Shown here: in pieces, positions 15,070-24,100 of the stretch
How the letters are laid out: each line of letters starts with the position of its first letter
Numbering within the stretch: the stretch's first letter is position 1
From: Prevotella sp.
Lineage (GTDB): Bacteria; Bacteroidota; Bacteroidia; Bacteroidales; Bacteroidaceae
Assembly: GCA_017430675.1 (NCBI GenBank)
Contig: JAFRMM010000185.1
Location: 1-25,371, forward strand
Direction of reading: 5' to 3'
DNA length: 25,371 bases
Position numbers and translations under genes: made by a program
The notes under the pieces: model-generated
Told to the model about the DNA's origin: nothing
What the model saw: only the letters and a program-made list of their open reading frames with translations
The model's database searches: none

Positions 15070-16311
15070 ATGCAACTAAAAGAGACTTTCGAAAGTGTCA
15101 AGCGAGCCAGTAAGGGTCTGGCACTGCTGAGTGACGAGCGACGGAATGAGATCCTGAATGCTGTCGCCGATGCCATCATCGCCAGTCAGGAACGGATCCT
15201 AAAAGCCAACGGTGAGGATCTTACCAAGATGGACAAGGCCAATCCGCTCTATGACCGTCTGCAACTGACGCCAGCGCGTCTGGAGGGCATCGCTGCCGAT
15301 ATGCGCAATGTGGCCACCCTGCCTACGCCGCTTGGACATGTCACCAAGCAAAAGACACTGCCTAACGGACTTCGTCTCTGTCGTATCAGTGTGCCCTTCG
15401 GGGTGATTGGCATGATCTACGAGGCCCGTCCGAATGTCACTTTCGATGTCTTCTCCCTCTGTTTCAAGAGCGGCAATGCCTGTGTGCTGAAAGGCGGCAA
15501 GGATGCCGACTGCTCGAACCGTGAGGAGGTGGCGCTGATCCATGAGGTGCTGGAGCGCTTCGGTGTCTCTAAGGATGTCGTGGCCCTGCTGCCCGCCACC
15601 CATGAGGCGACGGGCGAGATGCTGAATGCCGTGGGCTATGTCGATCTCTGCATCCCCCGTGGCGGCCGGAAACTCATCGACTTCGTGCGTGACACGGCCC
15701 GCATCCCTGTTATCGAGACAGGTGCCGGCGTGGTGAACACCTACTTCGATAAAGACGGTGACTTAGAGATGGGCAAGGCCATCATCAACAATGCCAAGAC
15801 CCGCCGCGTCTCCGTCTGCAATGCCCTCGACTGTCTGCTTATCCATGAGAGTCGTCTCAGCGACCTTGCCACTCTTTGCGAGAAGATGGCCGAGAAGGAC
15901 GTCATCATCTATGCCGATGCTCAGGCATACGCTGTCCTCGAAGGGAAATATCCTTATCTAGAGCATGCTACCGCTGACAGTTTCGGCACGGAGTTCATGG
16001 ACTATAAACTGGCCGTGAAGACCGTTGCCTCGCTCGATGAGGCTCTCGCCCATATTGACGAGAATGGCAGCGGCCATAGTGAGGCCATCATCACACAGAA
16101 CGAACAGGCCGCCCGTCAGTTCCAGGCCCATGTCGATGCCGCCTGTGTCTATTGGAACGCTCCCACCTCCTTCACCGACGGCGCCCAGTTCGGTCTCGGT
16201 GCCGAGATTGGCATCTCCACCCAGAAACTCGGGCCTCGTGGTCCGATGGCTTTGGAGGAGATCTGCACCTACAAATGGCTCATCGAGGGTGAGGGACAGA
16301 CCAGACCGTAA
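15070..16311 (+). CDS. proA: Gamma-glutamyl phosphate reductase
   Basis: ProA reduces gamma-glutamyl phosphate to glutamate semialdehyde, which cyclises to P5C, the substrate of the ProC encoded upstream at 7132. The 413-residue length is standard. Landmarks are [29 protein letters not shown], the catalytic C250 in [11 protein letters not shown], and the C-terminal [19 protein letters not shown]. It lies 4 nt after proB and 18 nt before the histidine kinase gene, clearly co-transcribed with proB. Confidence 0.96.
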   Translation: MQLKETFESVKRASKGLALLSDERRNEILNAVADAIIASQERILKANGEDLTKMDKANPLYDRLQLTPARLEGIAADMRNVATLPTPLGHVTKQKTLPNGLRLCRISVPFGVIGMIYEARPNVTFDVFSLCFKSGNACVLKGGKDADCSNREEVALIHEVLERFGVSKDVVALLPATHEATGEMLNAVGYVDLCIPRGGRKLIDFVRDTARIPVIETGAGVVNTYFDKDGDLEMGKAIINNAKTRRVSVCNALDCLLIHESRLSDLATLCEKMAEKDVIIYADAQAYAVLEGKYPYLEHATADSFGTEFMDYKLAVKTVASLDEALAHIDENGSGHSEAIITQNEQAARQFQAHVDAACVYWNAPTSFTDGAQFGLGAEIGISTQKLGPRGPMALEEICTYKWLIEGEGQTRP

Positions 16312-16329
16312 TCTCCAATCCCCAACAGT

Positions 16330-18357
16330 ATGAATAACAGAAAACCAGCCATCATCCCCTTGATCTTATGGGCATTTGCCGTGCTCCTGACCGTCTCGTG
16401 CCAGCAAGGATCAAAAGACAAGAAAATGACCGTTGAAGAGTTGGATTATGACGACTCACTGGTATATGCCGCGATGGATATTGACTATAATCATGCTCTT
16501 CTGGTGGTTGATAGTCTGGAAGACGTTCATGCCCTTTATGAAGCCAAGATTAATTACTACCGTGCCCAGATCTATTACAAGATGGGGCAGGAACTCAGTG
16601 CAGAACTCTACTATAAGAAAGCGCTTTCCAGTAACGAACTATACCGCGAGCGCCCGGCAATTTGTTATTTTTCTTATGACCAGTTATCGACCATCCTTAC
16701 CATCAAAGGTGATCAACAGGGAGCACTGGCAACAGCCACAGAGGGCTATGCCATCGCTAAAGACGATGAGACGGAAGCCGGCCAGGAGTGGAAGGCCATC
16801 ATGCTTCATGACATTGGCTACTGTCAGATGCAGTTAGGACGTATCGCCGAGGCGGAGAAAAATTTCACCCATGCCTACAACACCCTGAAGCGGCTGGCCT
16901 CGCAGACTAATAAATACAGCCATATCTATTCTTGGGCGCGAGTGTCCTATAACATCATGGATGCCTATACCAGCACGGAGAACTTCGAACAGGCCGAGAA
17001 ATGGGTTGTTGCCGCCGAGGAAGCCATCAATCGGATGGTCGCCTCGCCCGATTGTCCGAAGCGTACGGCCGACGAATATTTAGGTAGCCTCAACACCCAT
17101 AAGGCTATTGTGCTTGTCAAGACCGGCCACCGTCAGGAGGCTGAGAAGATCTATCAGGAGTTCCTCAAGTCTGACCATTCCAAGACCAGCATAGGATTGT
17201 TTGATAACTCGGAATACCTGCAGCATGCAGAACGGTGGGAAGACATGGCGAGGATGGTACCCAAACTCGACTCCTTGGGCACATCGTGGAAGATGCCCAA
17301 GTCCATGTATTACCTGAAGACCTACCTCGTGCCTTTCTTCACCGCCTACCAGAAGTCCGGGCGCAAGGAAGAGGCCTTACAAACAGCCCAGCGCATCGTC
17401 GATGCCGTCGATTCCATCGACGAATATGAGCGGAAGCATAATGCCGCCGAACTGGCAATCATCTACGAGACCCAGGAGAAGGAGGCCAAGATTGTCGAGC
17501 AGTCGGCCGCCATGAACCAGCAACGTATCATCATCTTTATGATTATCCTGGTCTCTTTGGTCATCTTCCTCTCTGTATTCATGTTCCACAGGAACCGTGC
17601 CGCTAAGCGTCTCGCAGCCATGAACCAGATACTGAAGGAGAAGAACAAGGAGTTGACCTTCGCCAATGCCCGTGCTGAGGAGTCGTCAAAGATGAAGACC
17701 AACTTCATCCGTCAGATCTCCCATGAGATCCGTACACCGCTTAATATCTTGAATGGCTTTACACAGGTGATTACCTCACCAGATGCGAAACTGACTACTA
17801 CCGAGAAAGCCGATATCCAGCAGCGTATCTCAGAGAATACGACCCGTATCACGGAACTAGTGAATAAAATTCTGGAGATGTCGGATGCCAATAGCCAGAC
17901 TGTCATTGAGCGTACAGATGAAATTACCGCTATGCAGATTGCCGCTAACGCAGTCAACGACTCATGCATCAGTAATGCCACAGACATTCAATTCAGACTG
18001 AAGGAGGATGATGGGGCAGGTGATGTGGTGTTACATACTAACCTGCATTACGCCGTCCGTGCCCTCGTGCTGTTGCTCGATAATGCGAAGAAATTCACGT
18101 CCGAAGGAACAGTCACGCTAATTGTACGGCGGCAGTCGTCAGCCATGGAGTTTATCGTGGAGGACTCAGGTATCGGCGTCCCCGCTTACCAGGCGGAACA
18201 TATTTTTGAGGAATTCGTACAACTCGATGATTATTACGACGGCATGGGTCTTGGCCTGACCGTTGCCCGCGGCATCGCCCGTCGTCTGGGTGGTGATATC
18301 AGGCTCGACACTACTTATACGAGTGGTGCACGCTTTGTCATGACATTACCTATTTAG
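16330..18357 (+). CDS. TPR-containing membrane sensor histidine kinase (orphan)
   Basis: A 675-residue sensor kinase. The N-terminus has a hydrophobic stretch with a lipobox-like LLTVSC (Cys24). Residues about 35-395 are helical, tetratricopeptide-like repeats (RIAEAEKNFTHAYNTLKRLA, GHRQEAEKIYQEFL, GRKEEALQTAQRIV). A single membrane segment follows at about 400-419, then a short coiled coil. The dimerisation/phosphoacceptor helix carries H465 in RQISHEIRTPLN. The ATPase domain has LLLDNAKKF (N box), VEDSGIGVP (G1) and GMGLGLTVARG (G2). No receiver or DNA-binding domain is fused and no response regulator is encoded nearby, so its partner is elsewhere. It sits between proA (18 nt) and argF' (16 nt), in the same transcription direction. 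The signal sensed is unknown. Confidence 0.88.
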   Translation: MNNRKPAIIPLILWAFAVLLTVSCQQGSKDKKMTVEELDYDDSLVYAAMDIDYNHALLVVDSLEDVHALYEAKINYYRAQIYYKMGQELSAELYYKKALSSNELYRERPAICYFSYDQLSTILTIKGDQQGALATATEGYAIAKDDETEAGQEWKAIMLHDIGYCQMQLGRIAEAEKNFTHAYNTLKRLASQTNKYSHIYSWARVSYNIMDAYTSTENFEQAEKWVVAAEEAINRMVASPDCPKRTADEYLGSLNTHKAIVLVKTGHRQEAEKIYQEFLKSDHSKTSIGLFDNSEYLQHAERWEDMARMVPKLDSLGTSWKMPKSMYYLKTYLVPFFTAYQKSGRKEEALQTAQRIVDAVDSIDEYERKHNAAELAIIYETQEKEAKIVEQSAAMNQQRIIIFMIILVSLVIFLSVFMFHRNRAAKRLAAMNQILKEKNKELTFANARAEESSKMKTNFIRQISHEIRTPLNILNGFTQVITSPDAKLTTTEKADIQQRISENTTRITELVNKILEMSDANSQTVIERTDEITAMQIAANAVNDSCISNATDIQFRLKEDDGAGDVVLHTNLHYAVRALVLLLDNAKKFTSEGTVTLIVRRQSSAMEFIVEDSGIGVPAYQAEHIFEEFVQLDDYYDGMGLGLTVARGIARRLGGDIRLDTTYTSGARFVMTLPI

Positions 18358-18373
18358 TTTATAGTTTATAGAT

Positions 18374-19336
18374 ATGCGCTCATTTATTAATGTGGAGGAT
18401 ATCGGCGACCTCCGTCAAGCACTCGCCGAGGCACAGGAGATCAAGAACGACCGTTATAAGTTTCAGCATCTGGGCAAGAACAAAACCCTGATGATGATCT
18501 TCTTCAATAACTCCCTGCGTACGCGTCTCTCTACCCAGAAGGCCGCGATGAACCTGGGCATGAACGTTATCGTGCTCGACGTTAATGCCGGTGCATGGAA
18601 ACTCGAAACCGAGCGTGGCGTCATCATGGATGGCGACAAGAGTGAGCATCTGTTGGAGGCCATCCCCGTCATGGGTTGTTACTGCGACCTCATCGGTGTG
18701 CGCTCTTTTGCCGGACTCACCGACCGTGAATACGACTATGCCGAGACCGTGCTCCAGCAGTTTATCAAATACAGTGGTCGTCCTGTCTTTGCTATGGAAA
18801 CGGCCACCGTCCATCCTCTCCAGGCCTTTGCCGACCTCATCACAATCGAGGAGCATAAGACTGTAGCCCGTCCGAAGGTTGTCTTGACCTGGGCTCCCCA
18901 TTGCCGTGCCTTGCCACAGGCTGTGCCCAATAGCTTTGCCCAGTGGATGAACGCAGCAGACGTCGATCTCGTCATCACCCACCCCGAGGGCTATGAGCTT
19001 GATCCGAAGTTCATTGGCAATGCCCGTGTGGAGTACGACCAGCGGAAGGCCTTCGAGGGTGCCGACTTCATCTATGCTAAGAACTGGAGTAATCCGGGTG
19101 TGACGAATCTCGCCGATTATGGTAAGATCACCTCGAAGGACATGTCGTGGACGGTGGATACCGAGCACATGTCATGGACGAACAACGGTAAGTTCCTCCA
19201 CTGTCTGCCTGTGCGCCGCAACCTCATCGTAACGGACGATGTCATCGAGAGTCCCAACAGCCTTGTCATCCCTGAGGCCGCCAACCGCGAGATATCCTGT
19301 TCCGTCGTCATCAAACGGATGCTCCAAGCACTGTAA
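18374..19336 (+). CDS. argF': N-succinylornithine carbamoyltransferase (ArgF')
   Basis: The enzyme transfers a carbamoyl group from carbamoyl phosphate to an N-acylated ornithine in Bacteroidetes arginine synthesis. The 320-residue product resembles the Bacteroides fragilis N-succinylornithine transcarbamylase along its length: FFNNSLRTRLST (43-54, carbamoyl-phosphate site), WKLETERGVIMDGDK (75-89), EAIPVMGCYCDLIGVRSFA, LTWAPHCRALPQAVPNSF, ITHPEGYELDP and HCLPVRR (276-282). Residue 90, by colinear count, is at the position where B. fragilis has Pro and N-acetylornithine enzymes have Glu; here it is Ser, one of the substitutions reported to favour succinylornithine. It lies 16 nt after the sensor kinase gene and 32 nt before the propeller-AraC gene. 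Confidence 0.93.
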   Translation: MRSFINVEDIGDLRQALAEAQEIKNDRYKFQHLGKNKTLMMIFFNNSLRTRLSTQKAAMNLGMNVIVLDVNAGAWKLETERGVIMDGDKSEHLLEAIPVMGCYCDLIGVRSFAGLTDREYDYAETVLQQFIKYSGRPVFAMETATVHPLQAFADLITIEEHKTVARPKVVLTWAPHCRALPQAVPNSFAQWMNAADVDLVITHPEGYELDPKFIGNARVEYDQRKAFEGADFIYAKNWSNPGVTNLADYGKITSKDMSWTVDTEHMSWTNNGKFLHCLPVRRNLIVTDDVIESPNSLVIPEAANREISCSVVIKRMLQAL

Positions 19337-19368
19337 ATTCAAGAAACAGAATACGACAAATTCCCATC

Positions 19369-21063
19369 ATGGATAAAAAGATATGTATAGGCCTTTTTGC
19401 ATGTTTGGCACTGACCATGCAGGTGAAGGCTGAGCCAGACGGCAAGGTGGGTTCTGCATGCCCGGTGGTCAAGATCGAAGTCGAACACCTGCCTGACCTG
19501 AATGTTGCCCGCTCCGGCCATTCCGTCCTCAACCTGAACGGTGAGATTACGGTGGTGGGCGGCCATACAGCAGGTTTCCTGCCCACACAGACAGCAGAAT
19601 ACCTCAGCGGCGAAAAGTGGAATCTGATGGACATGACCTACACTCATGACATGGGCATCGCCCTACCGCTTAAGTCGGGTAAGGTGTTGCTGGCTGGAGG
19701 TTGTGAGCAGTATCTGGGTATTGGACAGAGCTTTGTCGTGGAGTTGTATGATCCCCAAACCCACACTTTCAGCGGCTTTGGCTGTCTGGACAGGAAACGT
19801 ACCCTGTTCAGGGGCATGGAACTCGACAATGGACGAGTGGTTATCACTGGCAACTGGTATCACAATGATGCCGTTGAGATGTTCGACGGTAAAGACGGTT
19901 TTTCTTTTGTCAAGGATGTGGCACAACAGCGATCCTACCCCCAGATTTTCCGGGTTGCCCCTGACGATGCTATCATCCTGGGCTGCGATGACCCCTGGGG
20001 TGTGCGTCTCGACAGTACGGTGATCGATCGCGTGAAGGGTGAGCCGTTCACGTCGCCTTTCTTCAATGAGTGGCGGCCCATATCTGTTTCCATGTCGGCC
20101 AATTGCGACGATAGCTTTATAGGTGACGAGGAGAACGGTTTCTATTCCTATCTCTTCCCTGTAGAGAACGCCAGTGGAGTAGTTGCCATCGGCCGGGTGG
20201 ATGGTACTGTCTTCTCACTGCTGCCGACGATCTGTCCCGTACCAGTGATGTGCAATCAGAAGCCGATCTGCTATTATTCCTCCATCCTTGTTGACAGACA
20301 GTCAAAACGGGCTTATCTCGTAGGGACAGACAATATTGATAACAAGGATGAAGGCCGTCACTATATCCTCTGCATCGAATATGGCAAGGGCGAAGCCAAA
20401 GGTGCTGCACCGCTGACCCTCTATTACACGGACCCGATGCCTGAAAGTGCTTTCGCTGTCCCTGTTTTGACCGACGAGGGCAACATGTTGCTTGTCGGCG
20501 GAACACCCATAGGCAATCTCAGCGACAACTTCCATCCTTCTCCCTCTGTCATCCTGTTACGCTTTGGATCTACCCCTGCCTTTGCCGAGGAGGAAGGATC
20601 TTCCTGGCTCTGGGTGCTCCTTCTGGCACTCGTCATCGTGGCAGCGGGCACATACGCGTTCCATCGCTGGCATCGTAGGACACCAGAGGATGAGGCTGGG
20701 CCTGTCGCGGGAAATGGTGTGAAAAAAGACGAAGAACTAATGCTGCGTATTGAGCGGTTGATGGATGAGCAGCAATTGTTCCTGCGCCCAGGCCTGAAGG
20801 TATCGGATGTCGCCACGGCCCTTGATACCAACAGCCGTTATGTGTCGAATTGTATCAAAGCCGCCAAGGGCTGTGCCTTCCTCAAGTTTGTCAATGGCTA
20901 TCGCATCAGATATGCCCAGCATATTCTGAGTCAGCAACCGGGAAAGAAGATTTCCAACATTGCGATGGAATCAGGATTTTCCAACGATAAATCGTTCCTG
21001 CGAACCTTTAAAGAGTTTACAGGAACGACGCCGGCGGAATGGCGAAACAGCCCCCAAAAATAG
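19369..21063 (+). CDS. Membrane-bound regulator: extracytoplasmic beta-propeller, TM segment, AraC DNA-binding domain
   Basis: A 564-residue apparently one-component signalling protein. An N-terminal signal peptide (ending near VKAEPDG, residue 24) precedes about 385 residues of kelch-like blades: NVARSGHSVLNLNGEITVVGG, IALPLKSGKVLLAGG, GMELDNGRVVITGNW, and PVLTDEGNMLLVGGTP at the end. One membrane segment (about 411-431) leads to a charged linker and a C-terminal AraC/XylS domain (about 456-560) with two helix-turn-helix units (LKVSDVATALDTNSRYVSNCI; KKISNIAMESGFSNDKSFLRTFKEFTG). The likely mechanism is binding of an extracytoplasmic ligand by the propeller and control of DNA binding by the tethered AraC domain, without the kinase and receiver modules of hybrid two-component systems. 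It is the last gene before a strong terminator and precedes the giant BNR gene, a possible target. Confidence 0.85.
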   Translation: MDKKICIGLFACLALTMQVKAEPDGKVGSACPVVKIEVEHLPDLNVARSGHSVLNLNGEITVVGGHTAGFLPTQTAEYLSGEKWNLMDMTYTHDMGIALPLKSGKVLLAGGCEQYLGIGQSFVVELYDPQTHTFSGFGCLDRKRTLFRGMELDNGRVVITGNWYHNDAVEMFDGKDGFSFVKDVAQQRSYPQIFRVAPDDAIILGCDDPWGVRLDSTVIDRVKGEPFTSPFFNEWRPISVSMSANCDDSFIGDEENGFYSYLFPVENASGVVAIGRVDGTVFSLLPTICPVPVMCNQKPICYYSSILVDRQSKRAYLVGTDNIDNKDEGRHYILCIEYGKGEAKGAAPLTLYYTDPMPESAFAVPVLTDEGNMLLVGGTPIGNLSDNFHPSPSVILLRFGSTPAFAEEEGSSWLWVLLLALVIVAAGTYAFHRWHRRTPEDEAGPVAGNGVKKDEELMLRIERLMDEQQLFLRPGLKVSDVATALDTNSRYVSNCIKAAKGCAFLKFVNGYRIRYAQHILSQQPGKKISNIAMESGFSNDKSFLRTFKEFTGTTPAEWRNSPQK

Positions 21064-21068
21064 CAATC

Positions 21069-21103
21069 GACTGACAAATTCGGAATTTGTCAGTCTTTTT
21101 TTT
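21069..21103 (+). terminator. Strong intrinsic terminator
   Basis: GACTGACAAATT (21069-21080) pairs with AATTTGTCAGTC (21084-21095), 12 bp with a 3-nt loop, followed by eight T's (21096-21103). It begins 5 nt after the propeller-AraC stop codon and closes the long co-directional unit. Confidence 0.9.
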
Positions 21104-21114
21104 GGTTGTTCCCG

Positions 21115-21143
21115 TTGTTTTCCCGTTTTTTTTCCTATATTTG
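21115..21143 (+). promoter_or_regulatory. Promoter of the giant BNR/LamG gene
   Basis: TTG (21115-21117), 18 nt, TATATTTG (21136-21143), 43 nt before the ATG at 21187. The -7 box is a full consensus match; the -33 box and spacing are slightly off. Confidence 0.65.
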
Positions 21144-21186
21144 CCGAATAAACTGTGATAATAATAACTATAAAAACCAGAATAGA

Positions 21187-24100
21187 ATGAAAGAGAAACT
21201 ATTATTGCTGACGTTTTTAACGTTTTCGCTAACCATGCTGGCCGATGAGAAGACAGACTCATTGCCGAGTAACTACGGAAACTGGGTCAACCTGACTGAA
21301 GGCTATACTGAGGACAAAGCGAGAAACCCTCAGAAGATGCAAGTGGAGATTGATGGAAACACCATTCATTTGCTCTGGGCGGAGTTTGCAAAGCAAAGCG
21401 ATGAAACTTACGGTCTTTGGTATCGTCGCTCCACAGACTCAGGCAAGACCTGGGAGGATGCCAGGCTGATTGTGAAGACCCATACCGATCAATTCTTGAA
21501 TATCAACTCTCGTGCAATTAACAAATTGATGACTGTCAGCAATGGTCATGTGCATGTCGCCGTGGTAGATTGGGATGACAATGAGTCAGATGCCAAGGGC
21601 CGGATCCTGTATGTCCGTTCTGATGATGGCGGAGCTAGTTTCACCACGAATACCATCGGTATATTAAGCTCCGGATATGAATACTATCGCGGGACACAGA
21701 TTGACAGTGATGGTGACATGGTGGTGATTGCAGCTCCTATGGGTGGCAATAAAATTGTTTACTTTACATCAAAAGATGGTGGCGACAATTTCAGCACACT
21801 AACACAGACCATAGATCCTTCAGGGGATACGCCTGGTTTCTTTGATCTGCAGGTCAGTAATGGCCGATGGGTATCGATGGCCTTTGGCACTGAATGGTAT
21901 TATAGCCTGAAGTATGGTTATTTGTTCATAACGACATCAGATGGTACTACGATATCTACCAAACAGGTAGCACCCCTGCATAGTGACGGAGAACCGTATG
22001 CCAACCCAAACGTGAAGTTTGGGGGAAATGGAAATTCGTATAACTACCAACCTCAAATGGCGATTGTTGACAATACCATTCATGTGATGTATAGAGGTAA
22101 TCCTGGTGGAAAAGAGGAGTCTGGCGACTACAATCATACGCTTTATCAGAAGTCTGAAGACTTTGGCGAAACATGGAGTGAAGTTGTGGATCTGTCTGAG
22201 TCTGATGGTGGCGAAGGCACGATTGCCGCCAAGGGGGAGAACGTCTATGTGCTGACCACTGCTTCTGGGGGACGCCGCCTGATCTACTACTCCCATGATG
22301 GTGGTGCTACATGGAGTACCCAAGAACAGGCATGTTGGACCGATTATGGGGGAGGGAACAATCCGAATCTGAGTTATTCACTGGTGATCGCTCCCGATGA
22401 CACCAGTGGCAAGCATGTCTATCTGACGGGTAACCGCTACTATTTCACAGAGAGTAAGGACGGTTTCAAGACGCTTGCTAAGAATTTCGTGTTGGGCACT
22501 GAGGCTTTACAAGGGGGTACTACCAACTATGCATTGACAGTGGTACCAGACAAGAATAGTACAGAGCACTGGTTCCTGCAGTTTCAGAAGCCTTATCAGA
22601 AGGAATATGTGGAAACAGATAAAAGCTCACAGGATATCTGCTATCGTCGTGTGGAGTCAGAGCCAGAGCCGTCTGGTACAAAGGCACTCAATCTGACGGA
22701 TAAGGATATGATTGATTACCGCGTCGTAGTTCCTATGACACCGAGCCTGACCTTGAAAAAGGCCATGACAGTAGAGGCGTGGGTGCGCTTCGATTCAATC
22801 TCCTCATTCCAAATAGCGGGCACGTCAACAGAAGCCACACATAACACTTCGCAATACAATGGCGGATGGTATATGAAAGCTGAAAACTGGTACGGTAATG
22901 GTGGCTATTTTGAGGGAGGTCTGCGTACAGACAAATCCACAGATGGAGTAGGTGTGAGAATCTATAACCAGGATGCCTTCAGGATCTATAAGATGAAGAT
23001 GTGGCACCATGTGGCACTCACTTACGATGCCAAGGCTGGCGAGAATAACGCACGTCTTTATATTGACGGTATGCTGGTTGCCTCCCAAACCGTTGTTGGC
23101 GATATTCTGGTGGGAGCAAATCCGATTGCGCTTGGAACTGCAAGTGGTTATGGCAGTTATGGTCTGCTTGATCACTTCGCCATGTATGACAGAGCCCTGC
23201 CCGTTGAGGAACTGCGCGAACATATTTATAATATGCCGACAGGTAAAGAGAATGGTTGTGTATGTTTGCTCAACTTCGACGGCACGCTGAAGGATATGAG
23301 TGGCAACGGCAACGACGGTGTGGCCTTGCTGGATGTGGATTTCGTTGAACATGAGGGTATTCACCCGCCGAAAGCAGACTTTGATGCAGCCAAGGACATC
23401 ACGGGCCGCAATATCACGATGGTGGATAATACGGAGTCAGGTCAGGCCGTCTGGTGGTTCATGGACAAGGGTCCCGACTATTATTATCGATATGTCAGTG
23501 ACACGACCCGTCATCCGAGTCTGAAGGATCTTGATCCAGGAATTATTACCATTAATATGGCCGCGTGCAACGATAATGCTTACGCTGCCATCACCAAGAC
23601 CGTTACCATCGGCGGCCTGAGCAAGGTGGAGCCGAATGTGGCAGGACAGGATGAGTCTGTCGCTCTTCGTATCTATGGCGGCTATAAACTTACTAAGTCC
23701 AGTCAACCAACGGTGCAACTCCGCCAAGGCAGCACGATAATCGATGGTACGTGGGTGATGGACGATAATTACGATTCGCAGAAAGTCGAGTCGGGTGATG
23801 ATCTCGCATACGCCGTCTTCAACCTTGCAGATGCCCCGACAGGTAAGTATGATGTGCTCGTAGATGATACAGAACTCCTTGAAGCCTTTACACTGGAGGC
23901 TGCCGGGCAGCCGGAAGTATGGTTGCAGATCAATGGCTGGGACAAGATGCTGGCTGGCAAATGGAAGGACTTCTCCATTGACTATGGTAACAAGTCCAAC
24001 GTGGCTGCCTATAATACCCCCTTCTACCTGTTTATACCTGATGAGAATGTTGAGGTATCGTTCGACTTTGACTATGACCTCATGCATGAGGAACTGTTAG

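Noticed and set aside
18380..19168. 262-codon minus-strand ORF opposite argF'
   Set aside because: Shadow of a highly conserved enzyme; no promoter or start context.
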